Shown in pieces: positions 1-5,084 of a stretch of 5,084 nucleotides of DNA. The DNA is taken from the NCBI GenBank assembly GCA_027036655.1, contig JALWEC010000091.1, positions 1-5,084 of the forward strand. Direction: 5' to 3'. Under the pieces are notes generated by a model, which was given only the letters and a program-made list of their open reading frames with translations, was not told where the DNA came from and did no database searches. Within the stretch, counting starts at the first letter, position 1. Each line of letters begins with the position of its first letter. Both the position numbers and the translations under genes were made by a program. The DNA is from Melioribacteraceae bacterium (lineage in GTDB: Bacteria; Bacteroidota; Ignavibacteria; Ignavibacteriales; Melioribacteraceae).

Positions 1-400
1 AGCTCATAATTCCGGGATAACTAACGTTGCCACCGAATTTCAGGTTAAACGAAGGTGGAAGCTCTATTTGATTGAGGACATCCTTTTCAATATCTGCGAA
101 CCGTGAACTGAAAATCTTTTTAGCCTCTCGTTTACTGATAAAAGTAACTTTTTTTACTTTCTTTGATGCCGATAAAAAATTTCTAATCTGTTTGATTTTA
201 TCAACTGAAATATCTTGATTTAGGAAAATCTTCGCTTCGAACTTATTCTGCATTCTCAATTTCAGTGAAGAAAAATTCAATGCCCAGAATAACGCCGCAA
301 AAAGAAATAACGCCGCAATCCCCTGCAGAAGAAACACAAAAAGAGACGACGATAAATTCCCCTTAAGTATTCTGAAAGTTTCCTTAATTAACAATTTCAT
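1..400 (-). CDS. ftsX: Cell division protein FtsX, N-terminal part (runs off the window)
   Basis: The frame opens at an ATG at 400-398 and stays open to the window edge, giving the first 133 residues. FtsX is the membrane half of the FtsE-FtsX ABC-type complex, which sits at the division septum and activates peptidoglycan hydrolases. Visible here are a short basic cytoplasmic N-terminus (KETFRILKGN, residues 6-15), one long hydrophobic membrane segment at about 18-42, and the start of the extracytoplasmic domain. That domain has the family pattern: a charged stretch ending in an 'AKIFLNQD' strand (56-63), a helix, a 'VKKVTFISKREA' strand-turn (82-93), and an 'LPPSFNLKF' motif (114-122) matching the usual LP-x-S-F. 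The three remaining membrane segments and the C-terminus lie outside the window. No ftsE is adjacent, which is common where ftsX stands alone. The upstream Shine-Dalgarno is weak. The family call rests on pattern recognition, not a search. Confidence 0.86.
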   Translation of the reverse strand, partial: MKLLIKETFRILKGNLSSSLFVFLLQGIAALFLFAALFWALNFSSLKLRMQNKFEAKIFLNQDISVDKIKQIRNFLSASKKVKKVTFISKREAKKIFSSRFADIEKDVLNQIELPPSFNLKFGGNVSYPGIMS

Positions 401-415
401 CTGTTTATTTTTCCT

Positions 416-442
416 AAACTATGCCGCTTTTATTATTGTCAA
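416..442 (-). promoter_or_regulatory. Possible promoter of ftsX
   Basis: On the minus strand a perfect TTGACA (437-442) is followed after 15 bases by TAGTTT (416-421), about 16 bases before the ftsX ATG. The spacing is shorter than the usual 17 and the -10 box is poor, so this is only a candidate. A separate promoter here would make sense, because 232 bases separate ftsX from the lipoprotein gene upstream. Confidence 0.3.
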
Positions 443-473
443 TACTTTATTAGAAACCTTTGCATAACCCAAT

Positions 474-596
474 AAAATGTTATTCTGATCCTCCGCTAAG
501 GTGGAGCGGGAGACTCAAAACCTGTAATTATACCAAATTTAGAGATATTTCGGACGGCTTCCACCTTCGCGGAGGCAAACTCAATATGACAATTTT
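474..596. repeat. Imperfect inverted-repeat element, REP/MITE-like
   Basis: Two arms, 490-507 and 557-575, are reverse complements of each other apart from one mismatch and one extra base (CCTCCGCTAAGGTGGAGC against CCTCCGCGAAGGTGGAAGC). They are separated by 49 bases. The similarity continues outward more loosely to about 474 on the left (AAAATGTTATTCTGA) and 596 on the right, which reads AAAATTGTCATATTGA on the other strand. The left arm can also fold on itself: CTCCGCT at 491-497 pairs with AGCGGGAG at 505-512 around a 7-base loop with one bulged G. No long T run follows either side, so it is not a standard intrinsic terminator. Short palindromic intergenic elements whose ends resemble 'TGTCATTCTGA' occur in many bacterial genomes. 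That this belongs to such a dispersed family is inferred. The 401-632 gap holds no other gene that I can support. Confidence 0.6.
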
Positions 597-632
597 AGAT
601 TATACTAAGCTTTCTATTAGTAACTCAAACTC

Positions 633-1133
633 CTAATAATTTGACTCATCAATCCAGTTGGTTAAAAGCCACTTTCCATTATTATCCTTCTCTAACTGAA
701 AATTCACGCGTCCATCCACAAAAATAATATCCGTCGGATTGAATGTAACGGTTAAATTAAAACTTCGGACAATATTTGTAGAATCATCCGAAATTGAAAT
801 GATGTTGTTCCATATCAAATCCAGATTTTCACTGCTTTGGAAAAGTCCGTTGGTAACTCTCATTTCCTCGTCCCGATTCCAGGAAATATCAATGCCGTTA
901 TCGTAATCGCGATAAGTAAAAATAAAATCGGGACTTAAAACTTTACCGTAAATCAAAGTATCCTGAAAAGTATAAGCATATCGTAAATTCGTAAAAACGC
1001 CTTCGATATTCTTCTGGTCGGAAATCAACGACGAACGGTCGGATAGATTCTCATCGAATTTGGGAGCAAAAGGATTACACCCGTAGAATACAAAAGTAAA
1101 TAAAAGCAGTATAACAAAAATTCCCCTGCTAAT
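633..1133 (-). CDS. Putative NTF2-like lipoprotein (second of a tandem pair), probable ATT start
   Basis: I do not recognise a named gene. The frame contains a TTG at 1028, but starting there would discard an obvious lipoprotein signal upstream in the same frame: SRG, then a hydrophobic run IFVILLLFTFVFYG (residues 5-18), then Cys19 as the lipidation site. Going further upstream the frame meets a TGA with no ATG, GTG or TTG in between. The best start is ATT at 1133-1131, four bases after GGGAGG, giving 166 residues and a five-base overlap with the gene before. The mature part looks like the NTF2-like fold: a helix with 'VFTNL' (46-50), 'LSPDFIF' (66-72) after it, and closing strands ending in W155-x4-W160-I-D162. 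It resembles the preceding lipoprotein in the same places, so the two are probably duplicates. A role in the cell envelope is inferred from lipidation only. The FYGC lipobox is not ideal. A frameshift error at the start cannot be excluded. Confidence 0.68.
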   Translation of the reverse strand: MSRGIFVILLLFTFVFYGCNPFAPKFDENLSDRSSLISDQKNIEGVFTNLRYAYTFQDTLIYGKVLSPDFIFTYRDYDNGIDISWNRDEEMRVTNGLFQSSENLDLIWNNIISISDDSTNIVRSFNLTVTFNPTDIIFVDGRVNFQLEKDNNGKWLLTNWIDESNY

Positions 1134-1716
1134 ACATCCTCCCTTTCAATTCGCTCCAACTCGGTTTCCCAGCTTGTTCATAATCGACCCAGCGGGAAAT
1201 AACCCACTGCTGCCTGCTATCTAAAACCAAAGTGAATTTCAAATTCCCTTCATACGTTTCGGATATATTTTCAGACGAGAAGTTTGTATTGATAACGTAA
1301 GAAAAATCATAAACCGAGCTGTCCGGATATTGCGAACTCCCCAGCTCGGACAAACTTAAAATAACCGGAGTTTGCGGAGGAAGCGTGTTCACCAAATTCG
1401 TAAAATAACCTCGTTCCGAAGTTAAGTCCCAATTTGCAAACGCCGCAAAAATTGCAGACGCGCTAACCGTCGGGACAAAAGTAAATTGCTTCTCGGTAAA
1501 CGCCGGGTCGGCAAAACAAGCAATATAATTTTCGGCGACCTTATCCTTAAAGGAGTTCGTAAGATTTGTAAAAAGAATTTCGGGCGACGTAGCAGGCAAA
1601 AAATTATTCCGCGATGTGTTAGGCGGCTCGGCTTCCCTTGTCGATATCAAATCACACGACGAAAGAAAAAGAGCAATAAGAAAAATCACGAAATATTTAA
1701 TTGCGTCGATTTTCAT
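1129..1716 (-). CDS. Putative NTF2-like lipoprotein (first of a tandem pair)
   Basis: This is a 195-residue protein with no name I recognise. It begins MKIDAIKY, continues with a hydrophobic stretch FVIFLIALFLSS (9-20), and has a lipobox L18-S19-S20-C21, so it should be exported and lipid-anchored at Cys21. A linker rich in Pro, Asn and Ser (about 27-46) follows. The rest resembles an NTF2-like domain: helix with 'LFTNL' (48-52), 'FADPAF' (68-73), a central variable part with 'YFTNLVN' (104-110), then beta strands with 'YDFSYVI' (136-142) and 'LKFTLVLDS' (159-167), ending W171-x4-W176-V-D178. The same landmarks appear in the following gene. The ATG overlaps the recR stop as ATGA (1716-1713), so it is probably translated by coupling to recR. 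Lipoprotein status is well supported. The fold is an inference from the pattern, and the function is unknown. Confidence 0.82.
   Translation of the reverse strand: MKIDAIKYFVIFLIALFLSSCDLISTREAEPPNTSRNNFLPATSPEILFTNLTNSFKDKVAENYIACFADPAFTEKQFTFVPTVSASAIFAAFANWDLTSERGYFTNLVNTLPPQTPVILSLSELGSSQYPDSSVYDFSYVINTNFSSENISETYEGNLKFTLVLDSRQQWVISRWVDYEQAGKPSWSELKGRMY
1138..1146 (-). promoter_or_regulatory. Ribosome binding site supporting the ATT start
   Basis: On the minus strand AAAGGGAGG lies in the last codons of the upstream lipoprotein gene and ends four bases before ATT 1133-1131. An ATG lies directly against it (1137-1135), but that reading frame ends after two codons (ATG TAT TAG), so the site cannot serve it usefully. 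Confidence 0.5.
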
Positions 1717-2312
1717 TCCAAAGTTACTCTCGATAATATCGCCCTTCCGACTGTGGCTTCGTCGGCAAATTCCAAATCGCCGCCTACCGGAAGTCCGGTG
1801 GGAATGCGGGTAATCTTTACGCCAATAGGTTTTAACAGACGCGCCAAGTAAAGAGCCGTAGTTTCCCCTTCGGTGTCGGGATTAAGAGCGAGAAAAATTT
1901 CGTTAACTTCTTCGGTTTGAAGCCGGCGCAAAAGCTCCTTAATTTTCAGGTCTTCAACGTTTATTCCCGCAAGCGGATTCAGAACGCCTCCGAGTACATG
2001 ATACAAACCGTTATATTCATTAGTTTTTTCAATCGAAATAACATCGTTGACGCTTTCCACAACGCAGATAATCGAACTGTCCCTTTTCTCGTTCGTACAT
2101 ATCTCGCAATAGTCCCCTTCGGAAATATTAAAACAGCGTTTGCAGAAATGCAAGTCCTTCTTCAGATTCACCAGCGCATCGGCAAGTCTTTGAACCTGCT
2201 CCTCATCTCTGTTAAGAAGATAAAGGGCAAGTCGTTGCGCCGACTTTTTCCCGATCGTTGGCAATTTGCTCAATTCGTCAATTGCAATCTGCAGCGGTTC
2301 GGCAATCTGCAT
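1713..2312 (-). CDS. recR: Recombination mediator protein RecR
   Basis: RecR works with RecF and RecO to load RecA on single-stranded gaps during recombinational repair. It forms a ring-shaped clamp on DNA. The 199-residue length is normal. In order: an N-terminal helix-hairpin-helix region (about 7-35, with LPTIGKKSAQRLA), a four-cysteine zinc finger (C57, C60, C69, C72), a Toprim domain with acidic residues at 'VVESVND' (84-90) and 'NPDTEGETT' (144-152), and the C-terminal conserved segment 'GLPVGGDLEFAD' (173-184). All key residues are present. The ATG at 2312-2310 lies one base after the ybaB stop (TAA-T-ATG). The TGA stop overlaps the next gene's ATG. ybaB-recR is a widely conserved pair. 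dnaX, often upstream of it, is absent here. Confidence 0.97.
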   Translation of the reverse strand: MQIAEPLQIAIDELSKLPTIGKKSAQRLALYLLNRDEEQVQRLADALVNLKKDLHFCKRCFNISEGDYCEICTNEKRDSSIICVVESVNDVISIEKTNEYNGLYHVLGGVLNPLAGINVEDLKIKELLRRLQTEEVNEIFLALNPDTEGETTALYLARLLKPIGVKITRIPTGLPVGGDLEFADEATVGRAILSRVTLE

Positions 2313-2313
2313 A

Positions 2314-2643
2314 TTATAATCCCGGAATATTCATTCCCGGAGGAATAATACCTTTGGTCAAAGATGCCATTTCTTCTTCCGCCATTTTTGATGCTGATTC
2401 AATCGCTTTGTTAACAGCGGCGACAATCAAATCCTCAAGCATTTCTTTATCTTCAACGGAAATAACTTCATCGTTTATCTCAAGTGAAATCAATTCTTTC
2501 TGCCCGTTAACTGTCGCGCGCACCATTCCGCCGCCGCTTTCTTCGGAAACGGTTTTATTCCTTAATTCCTGCTGTTTTCTTTCCATATCGGCTTGCAACT
2601 TCTGCACCTGTTTCATCATTCCCTGCATTCCGCCTTTCAACAT
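2314..2643 (-). CDS. ybaB: YbaB/EbfC family nucleoid-associated protein
   Basis: This is a 109-residue protein of the YbaB/EbfC family, small dimeric DNA-binding proteins associated with the nucleoid and genetically linked to recR. It shows the family layout: a methionine-rich N-terminus (MLKGGMQGMMKQ), a long charged helix with coiled-coil character (about 8-33, QVQKLQADMERKQQEL), a core beta sheet with the conserved 'GGGMVRATVNGQKEL' (37-51), then 'LEDLIVAAVNKAIESA' helix (69-84), and a Gly/Pro/Met-rich tail. The start is fixed by a strong AGGAGG four bases upstream. It is the first gene of the minus-strand operon and is followed by recR after one base. Confidence 0.95.
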   Translation of the reverse strand: MLKGGMQGMMKQVQKLQADMERKQQELRNKTVSEESGGGMVRATVNGQKELISLEINDEVISVEDKEMLEDLIVAAVNKAIESASKMAEEEMASLTKGIIPPGMNIPGL

Positions 2644-2647
2644 CGTA

Positions 2648-2653
2648 CCTCCT
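2648..2653 (-). promoter_or_regulatory. Strong ribosome binding site of ybaB
   Basis: On the minus strand a complete AGGAGG sits four bases before the ybaB ATG (2643-2641). It fixes the start and shows that this organism uses Shine-Dalgarno pairing. Confidence 0.85.
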
Positions 2654-2674
2654 AATTTTCTTCTATGATTTAGA

Positions 2675-2702
2675 TTTATATTTTAATATTTTTTGACTTC
2701 AA
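2675..2702 (-). promoter_or_regulatory. Candidate promoter of the ybaB-recR-lipoprotein operon
   Basis: On the minus strand TTGAAG (2697-2702) and TATAAA (2675-2680) are separated by 16 bases, about 30 bases before the ybaB ATG. That is close to the general sigma-70 pattern and well placed. The region is very AT-rich, so chance matches are likely. Confidence 0.45.
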
Positions 2703-2720
2703 TTTTAAAATATAATTTAT
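2692..2720 (+). promoter_or_regulatory. Weak candidate promoter of psd
   Basis: On the plus strand TTTG (2692-2695, part of TTTGACT) is followed 17 bases later by TAATTTAT (2713-2720), a partial match to the TTTG / TAnnTTTG type seen in Bacteroidota. A better-looking TATAAT at 2711-2716 is only 12 bases from TTGACT (2693-2698), too close to work with it. The upstream box overlaps the -35 of the opposite promoter. Confidence 0.25.
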
Positions 2721-2750
2721 TTAAACTTAATATTCATAAGATAAAAAAAT

Positions 2751-3407
2751 ATGTTTACTAAATACGGGTATTCAACCCTAATTACAATAACGATACTTTC
2801 ATTTTTGATTATCGTACTTTCCCTTTTTCTTAAAGAAGACTGGTTGAAATATCTGTTAATAATTGCCGCCGGCGGATTTTTAATTTTCACTCTCTTTTTC
2901 TTTCGCGACCCTGATAGAACTCCGCCCAAAACTGAAGGCGTTTTTCTTTCCCCCGCAGACGGGAAAGTGCTGCTGATTAAAGATGTGGTTTCTGATAAGT
3001 ATATTAAGGGGGAAGCCGTTCAGCTCTCTATTTTCATGTCCCCTTTTGACGTTCACGTTAACAGAATTCCGATTTCCGGAACTGTAGAATATTTAAATTA
3101 CGTAAACGGAAAATTTTTAACCGCGTACAACGATAAAGCCGATAAAGAAAACGAACGGAATGAAATCGGTATAGCGACAAAATACGGCAAAGTTTTTTTC
3201 ACGCAAGTAGCCGGAGCATTTGCGCGCAGAATAATTTCGGGATTAAAAGTCGGCGATAGCGTTAAAGCGGGCGAGAGATTCGGAATGATAAAATTCGGAA
3301 GTCGCAGCGACATTATCGTACCTAAAAAATGGATACCGCAGGTTAAAGTCGGGGACCATGTTTACGGCGGTGAAACAATATTATTAAAGATAAATGAAAA
3401 TGAATAA
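2751..3407 (+). CDS. psd: Phosphatidylserine decarboxylase proenzyme, short (type II) form
   Basis: Psd converts phosphatidylserine to phosphatidylethanolamine, the last step of that membrane lipid pathway. The 218-residue length fits the short form. Two hydrophobic segments at about 8-27 and 33-51 anchor the N-terminus and are followed by 'FFRDPDR' (50-56), typical of the family. Catalytic landmarks are 'SPADGKV' with Asp70, 'DVHVNR' with His102, and the self-cleavage site 'KFGSRSD', in which the Gly183-Ser184 bond is cut and Ser184 becomes the pyruvoyl group. Processing would give a beta chain of 183 residues and an alpha chain of 35. The ATG at 2751 has no clear Shine-Dalgarno but sits behind an A-rich leader and precedes both membrane segments. 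It is the first gene of the plus-strand cluster, directly followed by pssA, the preceding enzyme of the pathway. Confidence 0.96.
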   Translation: MFTKYGYSTLITITILSFLIIVLSLFLKEDWLKYLLIIAAGGFLIFTLFFFRDPDRTPPKTEGVFLSPADGKVLLIKDVVSDKYIKGEAVQLSIFMSPFDVHVNRIPISGTVEYLNYVNGKFLTAYNDKADKENERNEIGIATKYGKVFFTQVAGAFARRIISGLKVGDSVKAGERFGMIKFGSRSDIIVPKKWIPQVKVGDHVYGGETILLKINENE

Positions 3408-4140
3408 ATTTAATCCTTCAAAAGCGATTATACCAAATACATTCACGGCGTTTAATTTACTTAGTGGATTTTTCTCAATTATTTTTGCGACGCGTTCCGA
3501 GTTCACAACCGCGTCCCTTTTTATTTTTGTCGCTGTATTTTTTGACGGTTTCGACGGTTTTGTCGCGCGGATGTTTAAAACCAGCAGCCGGTTCGGCGTT
3601 GAGCTTGATTCTATCGCCGATATCGTCAGCTTTGGAGTTGCACCCGCAATTCTGATTTACTTTTCTTTTCTAAGCGAGTACGGAACTTGGGGAATCGTTG
3701 TCAGCTCAATTTATTTACTCTTTGGCGCTTTCCGGCTTGCGCGTTTTAATTCACAGCTTGAAACAATCGAAGATAAGCCCGATTTTACAGGACTTCCCAT
3801 TCCCATTGCCGCGCTAACAATTGCGTCTTACCTTATTTACACAAAACCTGTCCCGCATCTTACTCCGCCGCAGGACTTAATCGCACTGATTTTAATGCTT
3901 GTGGTCAGTTTACTTATGGTAAGCAATATTAAATATTTTTCAATGGCAAAAATCAAATACATAAATAATAAAGCAAAGATAATTTTTTCCATTATTACAA
4001 TTCTCTTTGTGATTTCATTTTTCCTTTCGCAAGCAAAAACTCTGTTTTATTTCTTTCTCTTAATTGTGATTTCCGGATTTATTAACAGCAGATTGGAAAA
4101 ATATATTTTCACTAAAGAATACTATTTATCTAAGAGGTAA
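3394..4140 (+). CDS. pssA: CDP-diacylglycerol--serine O-phosphatidyltransferase (PS synthase)
   Basis: PssA joins serine to CDP-diacylglycerol, making phosphatidylserine and CMP, the substrate for Psd next door. The protein has 248 residues and carries the complete CDP-alcohol phosphatidyltransferase motif: D51-x2-D54-G-x2-A58-R59-x8-G68-x3-D72-x3-D76. The four aspartates bind metal and act in catalysis. Other family marks are 'PNTFTAFNLLSG' near the N-terminus, 'FRLARFN' (113-119) and 'FTGLPIP' (131-137). About eight hydrophobic segments can be seen (roughly 18-33, 36-50, 80-93, 99-116, 135-150, 161-178, 195-212, 215-231), so it is an integral membrane enzyme. The ATG at 3394 overlaps psd by 14 bases. 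A second ATG at 3400 gives a product two residues shorter and cannot be excluded. Substrate choice of serine is inferred from sequence type and the psd neighbour. Confidence 0.94.
   Translation: MKMNKFNPSKAIIPNTFTAFNLLSGFFSIIFATRSEFTTASLFIFVAVFFDGFDGFVARMFKTSSRFGVELDSIADIVSFGVAPAILIYFSFLSEYGTWGIVVSSIYLLFGAFRLARFNSQLETIEDKPDFTGLPIPIAALTIASYLIYTKPVPHLTPPQDLIALILMLVVSLLMVSNIKYFSMAKIKYINNKAKIIFSIITILFVISFFLSQAKTLFYFFLLIVISGFINSRLEKYIFTKEYYLSKR
4132..4137 (+). promoter_or_regulatory. Ribosome binding site deciding the TTG start of purS
   Basis: AAGAGG ends six bases before the TTG at 4144. It lies inside the last codons of pssA and is the main reason to accept the non-ATG start. Confidence 0.7.
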
Positions 4141-4143
4141 AAT

Positions 4144-4395
4144 TTGTTTAAAGTTACGGTAATCGTAAAACGGAAACCGGCAATTTTGGACCCGCAGGGA
4201 AAAGCCGCTCAGCAGGGAGCCAAACTTTTAGGATTTGAAAATGTCAGAAACACTCGAATAGGTAAATTTATTGAGTTTGATATTCTCACCGACGACAAAA
4301 CCCAAGCTGAAAAAGAAGTTGAAGCCTACTGTGAAAAACTTCTTACAAATCCGCTGATTGAAGATTTTGAATATAAGCTAACCCAGGCACAATGA
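4144..4395 (+). CDS. purS: Phosphoribosylformylglycinamidine synthase subunit PurS
   Basis: PurS is the small subunit of the three-part FGAM synthetase (PurS, PurQ, PurL) in the fourth step of purine synthesis. It helps bring PurQ and PurL together. At 83 residues it has the normal size. Family marks are the opening strand '[10 protein letters not shown]' (2-11), 'ILDPQGKA' (14-21), '[12 protein letters not shown]' (34-45), and the closing '[15 protein letters not shown]' (63-77). The start is TTG, placed six bases after AAGAGG. No ATG lies near enough in frame to give a full-length protein. It begins three bases after the pssA stop and its TGA overlaps the purQ ATG as ATGA. Confidence 0.95.
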   Translation: MFKVTVIVKRKPAILDPQGKAAQQGAKLLGFENVRNTRIGKFIEFDILTDDKTQAEKEVEAYCEKLLTNPLIEDFEYKLTQAQ

Positions 4396-5084
4396 AAATA
4401 AAATTCGGAATAGTTGTTTTCCCCGGTTCTAACTGTGATTACGATTCCTACCGCGTTGCAAAAAACATCTTCCGGTCCGACGCCGAGTTCCTTTGGCACA
4501 AAGAACGCGATATAAAAGGAAGCGATGTAATCATTCTTCCCGGCGGATTTTCTTACGGCGATTATATTCGCACCGGCTCCATCGCAAGATTCTCTCCTAT
4601 TATGGAGGAAGTGATTGACTTTGCAAATAAAGGAGGAATTGTTCTCGGAATTTGCAACGGTTTCCAAATTCTTCTCGAGGCAAATCTTCTCCCCGGTGTA
4701 ATGCTTAAAAATGAGTCTCTGAAATTTATTTCCAAAGATGTTTACGTTAAGGTTGAAAATAAAAAAACGCTATTTACTTCATCGATAAAAAAAGATGTTC
4801 TCAAAATTCCCATTGCTCACGCCGAAGGAAATTATTTTGCGGAAGAAGCTACCTTACGGCAATTAGAAGAAGAAAACAGAATCATTTTTAAATATTCTTC
4901 TCCCGACGGAATAGTAAGTAAGGAGTTTAATCCCAACGGCTCCAAACTTAACATTGCCGGTATAATTAACAAAAAAGGAAATGTGCTGGGAATGATGCCT
5001 CATCCCGAAAGATGCAGCGAAAAATCGCTCGGCAACGAAGACGGAGCGGGAATTTTTCGGTCAATAATTGAAAATGTTCTAAAT
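4392..5084 (+). CDS. purQ: Phosphoribosylformylglycinamidine synthase subunit PurQ (3' end outside the window)
   Basis: PurQ is the glutaminase subunit of FGAM synthetase. It releases ammonia from glutamine and passes it to PurL. The frame is open from the ATG at 4392 to the window end, 231 codons without a stop, so probably only a few residues are missing from a protein of usually about 225-235. Visible are '[12 protein letters not shown]' (5-16), '[13 protein letters not shown]' (48-60), the nucleophile elbow 'GICNGFQ' with Cys88, 'IAHAEGNYF' (141-149), and the rest of the class I amidotransferase triad in 'PHPER' (His204, Glu206). The ATGA overlap with purS suggests translational coupling. 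No clear Shine-Dalgarno is seen. purL is not in the window. Confidence 0.96.
   Translation, partial: MKIKFGIVVFPGSNCDYDSYRVAKNIFRSDAEFLWHKERDIKGSDVIILPGGFSYGDYIRTGSIARFSPIMEEVIDFANKGGIVLGICNGFQILLEANLLPGVMLKNESLKFISKDVYVKVENKKTLFTSSIKKDVLKIPIAHAEGNYFAEEATLRQLEEENRIIFKYSSPDGIVSKEFNPNGSKLNIAGIINKKGNVLGMMPHPERCSEKSLGNEDGAGIFRSIIENVLN

Noticed and set aside
490..575. Intrinsic terminator after the lipoprotein operon
   Set aside because: The stems are strong enough, but neither strand has a T run directly after the stem. It is kept as a repeat only.
633..1028. Lipoprotein gene starting at the TTG at 1028
   Set aside because: It would remove the signal peptide and Cys19 that are encoded in the same frame just upstream, leaving a cytoplasmic fragment. 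The longer gene is far more plausible.
1486..2668. Plus-strand open frames at 1486-1851, 1616-1813, 1917-2348 and 2258-2668
   Set aside because: They lie opposite the lipoprotein, recR and ybaB genes. Their translations are basic or low-complexity, with no family pattern, so they are shadows.
2717..2929. Minus-strand open frame opposite the start of psd
   Set aside because: It overlaps the psd membrane segments, has no recognisable protein pattern and runs into the AT-rich gap.
3098..3655. Open frames within psd and pssA (minus 3098-3313, plus 3464-3655)
   Set aside because: They lie fully inside well-identified genes in other frames and show no motifs.
4326..4667. Minus-strand open frame across purS-purQ
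   Set aside because: It lies opposite the conserved PurQ N-terminal motifs and is a shadow.
1..5084. A novel defence, mobile or biosynthetic system
   Set aside because: Every gene but the two lipoproteins is a recognised housekeeping gene with intact motifs. No nuclease, transposase, toxin-antitoxin pair, array of repeats or tRNA was seen.

Overview
This 5,084-base window is a compact, moderately AT-rich stretch of bacterial chromosome made of two divergent housekeeping gene clusters. The best guess at the host is a member of the Ignavibacteriota/Chlorobiota/Bacteroidota group. That is inference from gene content (ybaB-recR pair, a lone ftsX, short type II phosphatidylserine decarboxylase beside CDP-alcohol-type PS synthase, purS+purQ) and from the base composition. 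Clear Shine-Dalgarno sequences before ybaB (AGGAGG) and purS (AAGAGG) argue against typical Bacteroidia, which rarely use them. No gene points to a phage, plasmid, CRISPR or defence system.

Left half, all on the minus strand and read from about 2643 down to 1: ybaB (nucleoid-associated protein), recR (recombination mediator), two adjacent lipoprotein genes that are paralogues of each other and look NTF2-like, a 232-base gap holding an imperfect inverted-repeat element, and the 5' part of ftsX, which runs off the window. The first four genes are separated by one base or overlap by four or five bases, so they look like one translationally coupled operon. The second lipoprotein gene has no ATG/GTG/TTG at its proper 5' end. 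An ATT start, overlapping the stop of the previous gene, fits best.

The 107-base AT-rich gap at 2644-2750 separates the two clusters and should carry divergent promoters. A reasonable minus-strand promoter for ybaB is visible. A plus-strand one for psd is weaker.

Right half, all on the plus strand: psd and pssA (last two steps to phosphatidylethanolamine, overlapping by 14 bases), then purS and purQ (two subunits of the three-part FGAM synthetase of purine synthesis, overlapping by four bases). purQ is open to the window's end. The four probably form one transcript.

Most of the window is ordinary core-genome content. The points worth a second look are the tandem paralogous lipoproteins wedged between recR and ftsX, the apparent ATT start of the second one, and the inverted repeat upstream of ftsX. 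I found no evidence for a novel multi-gene system.
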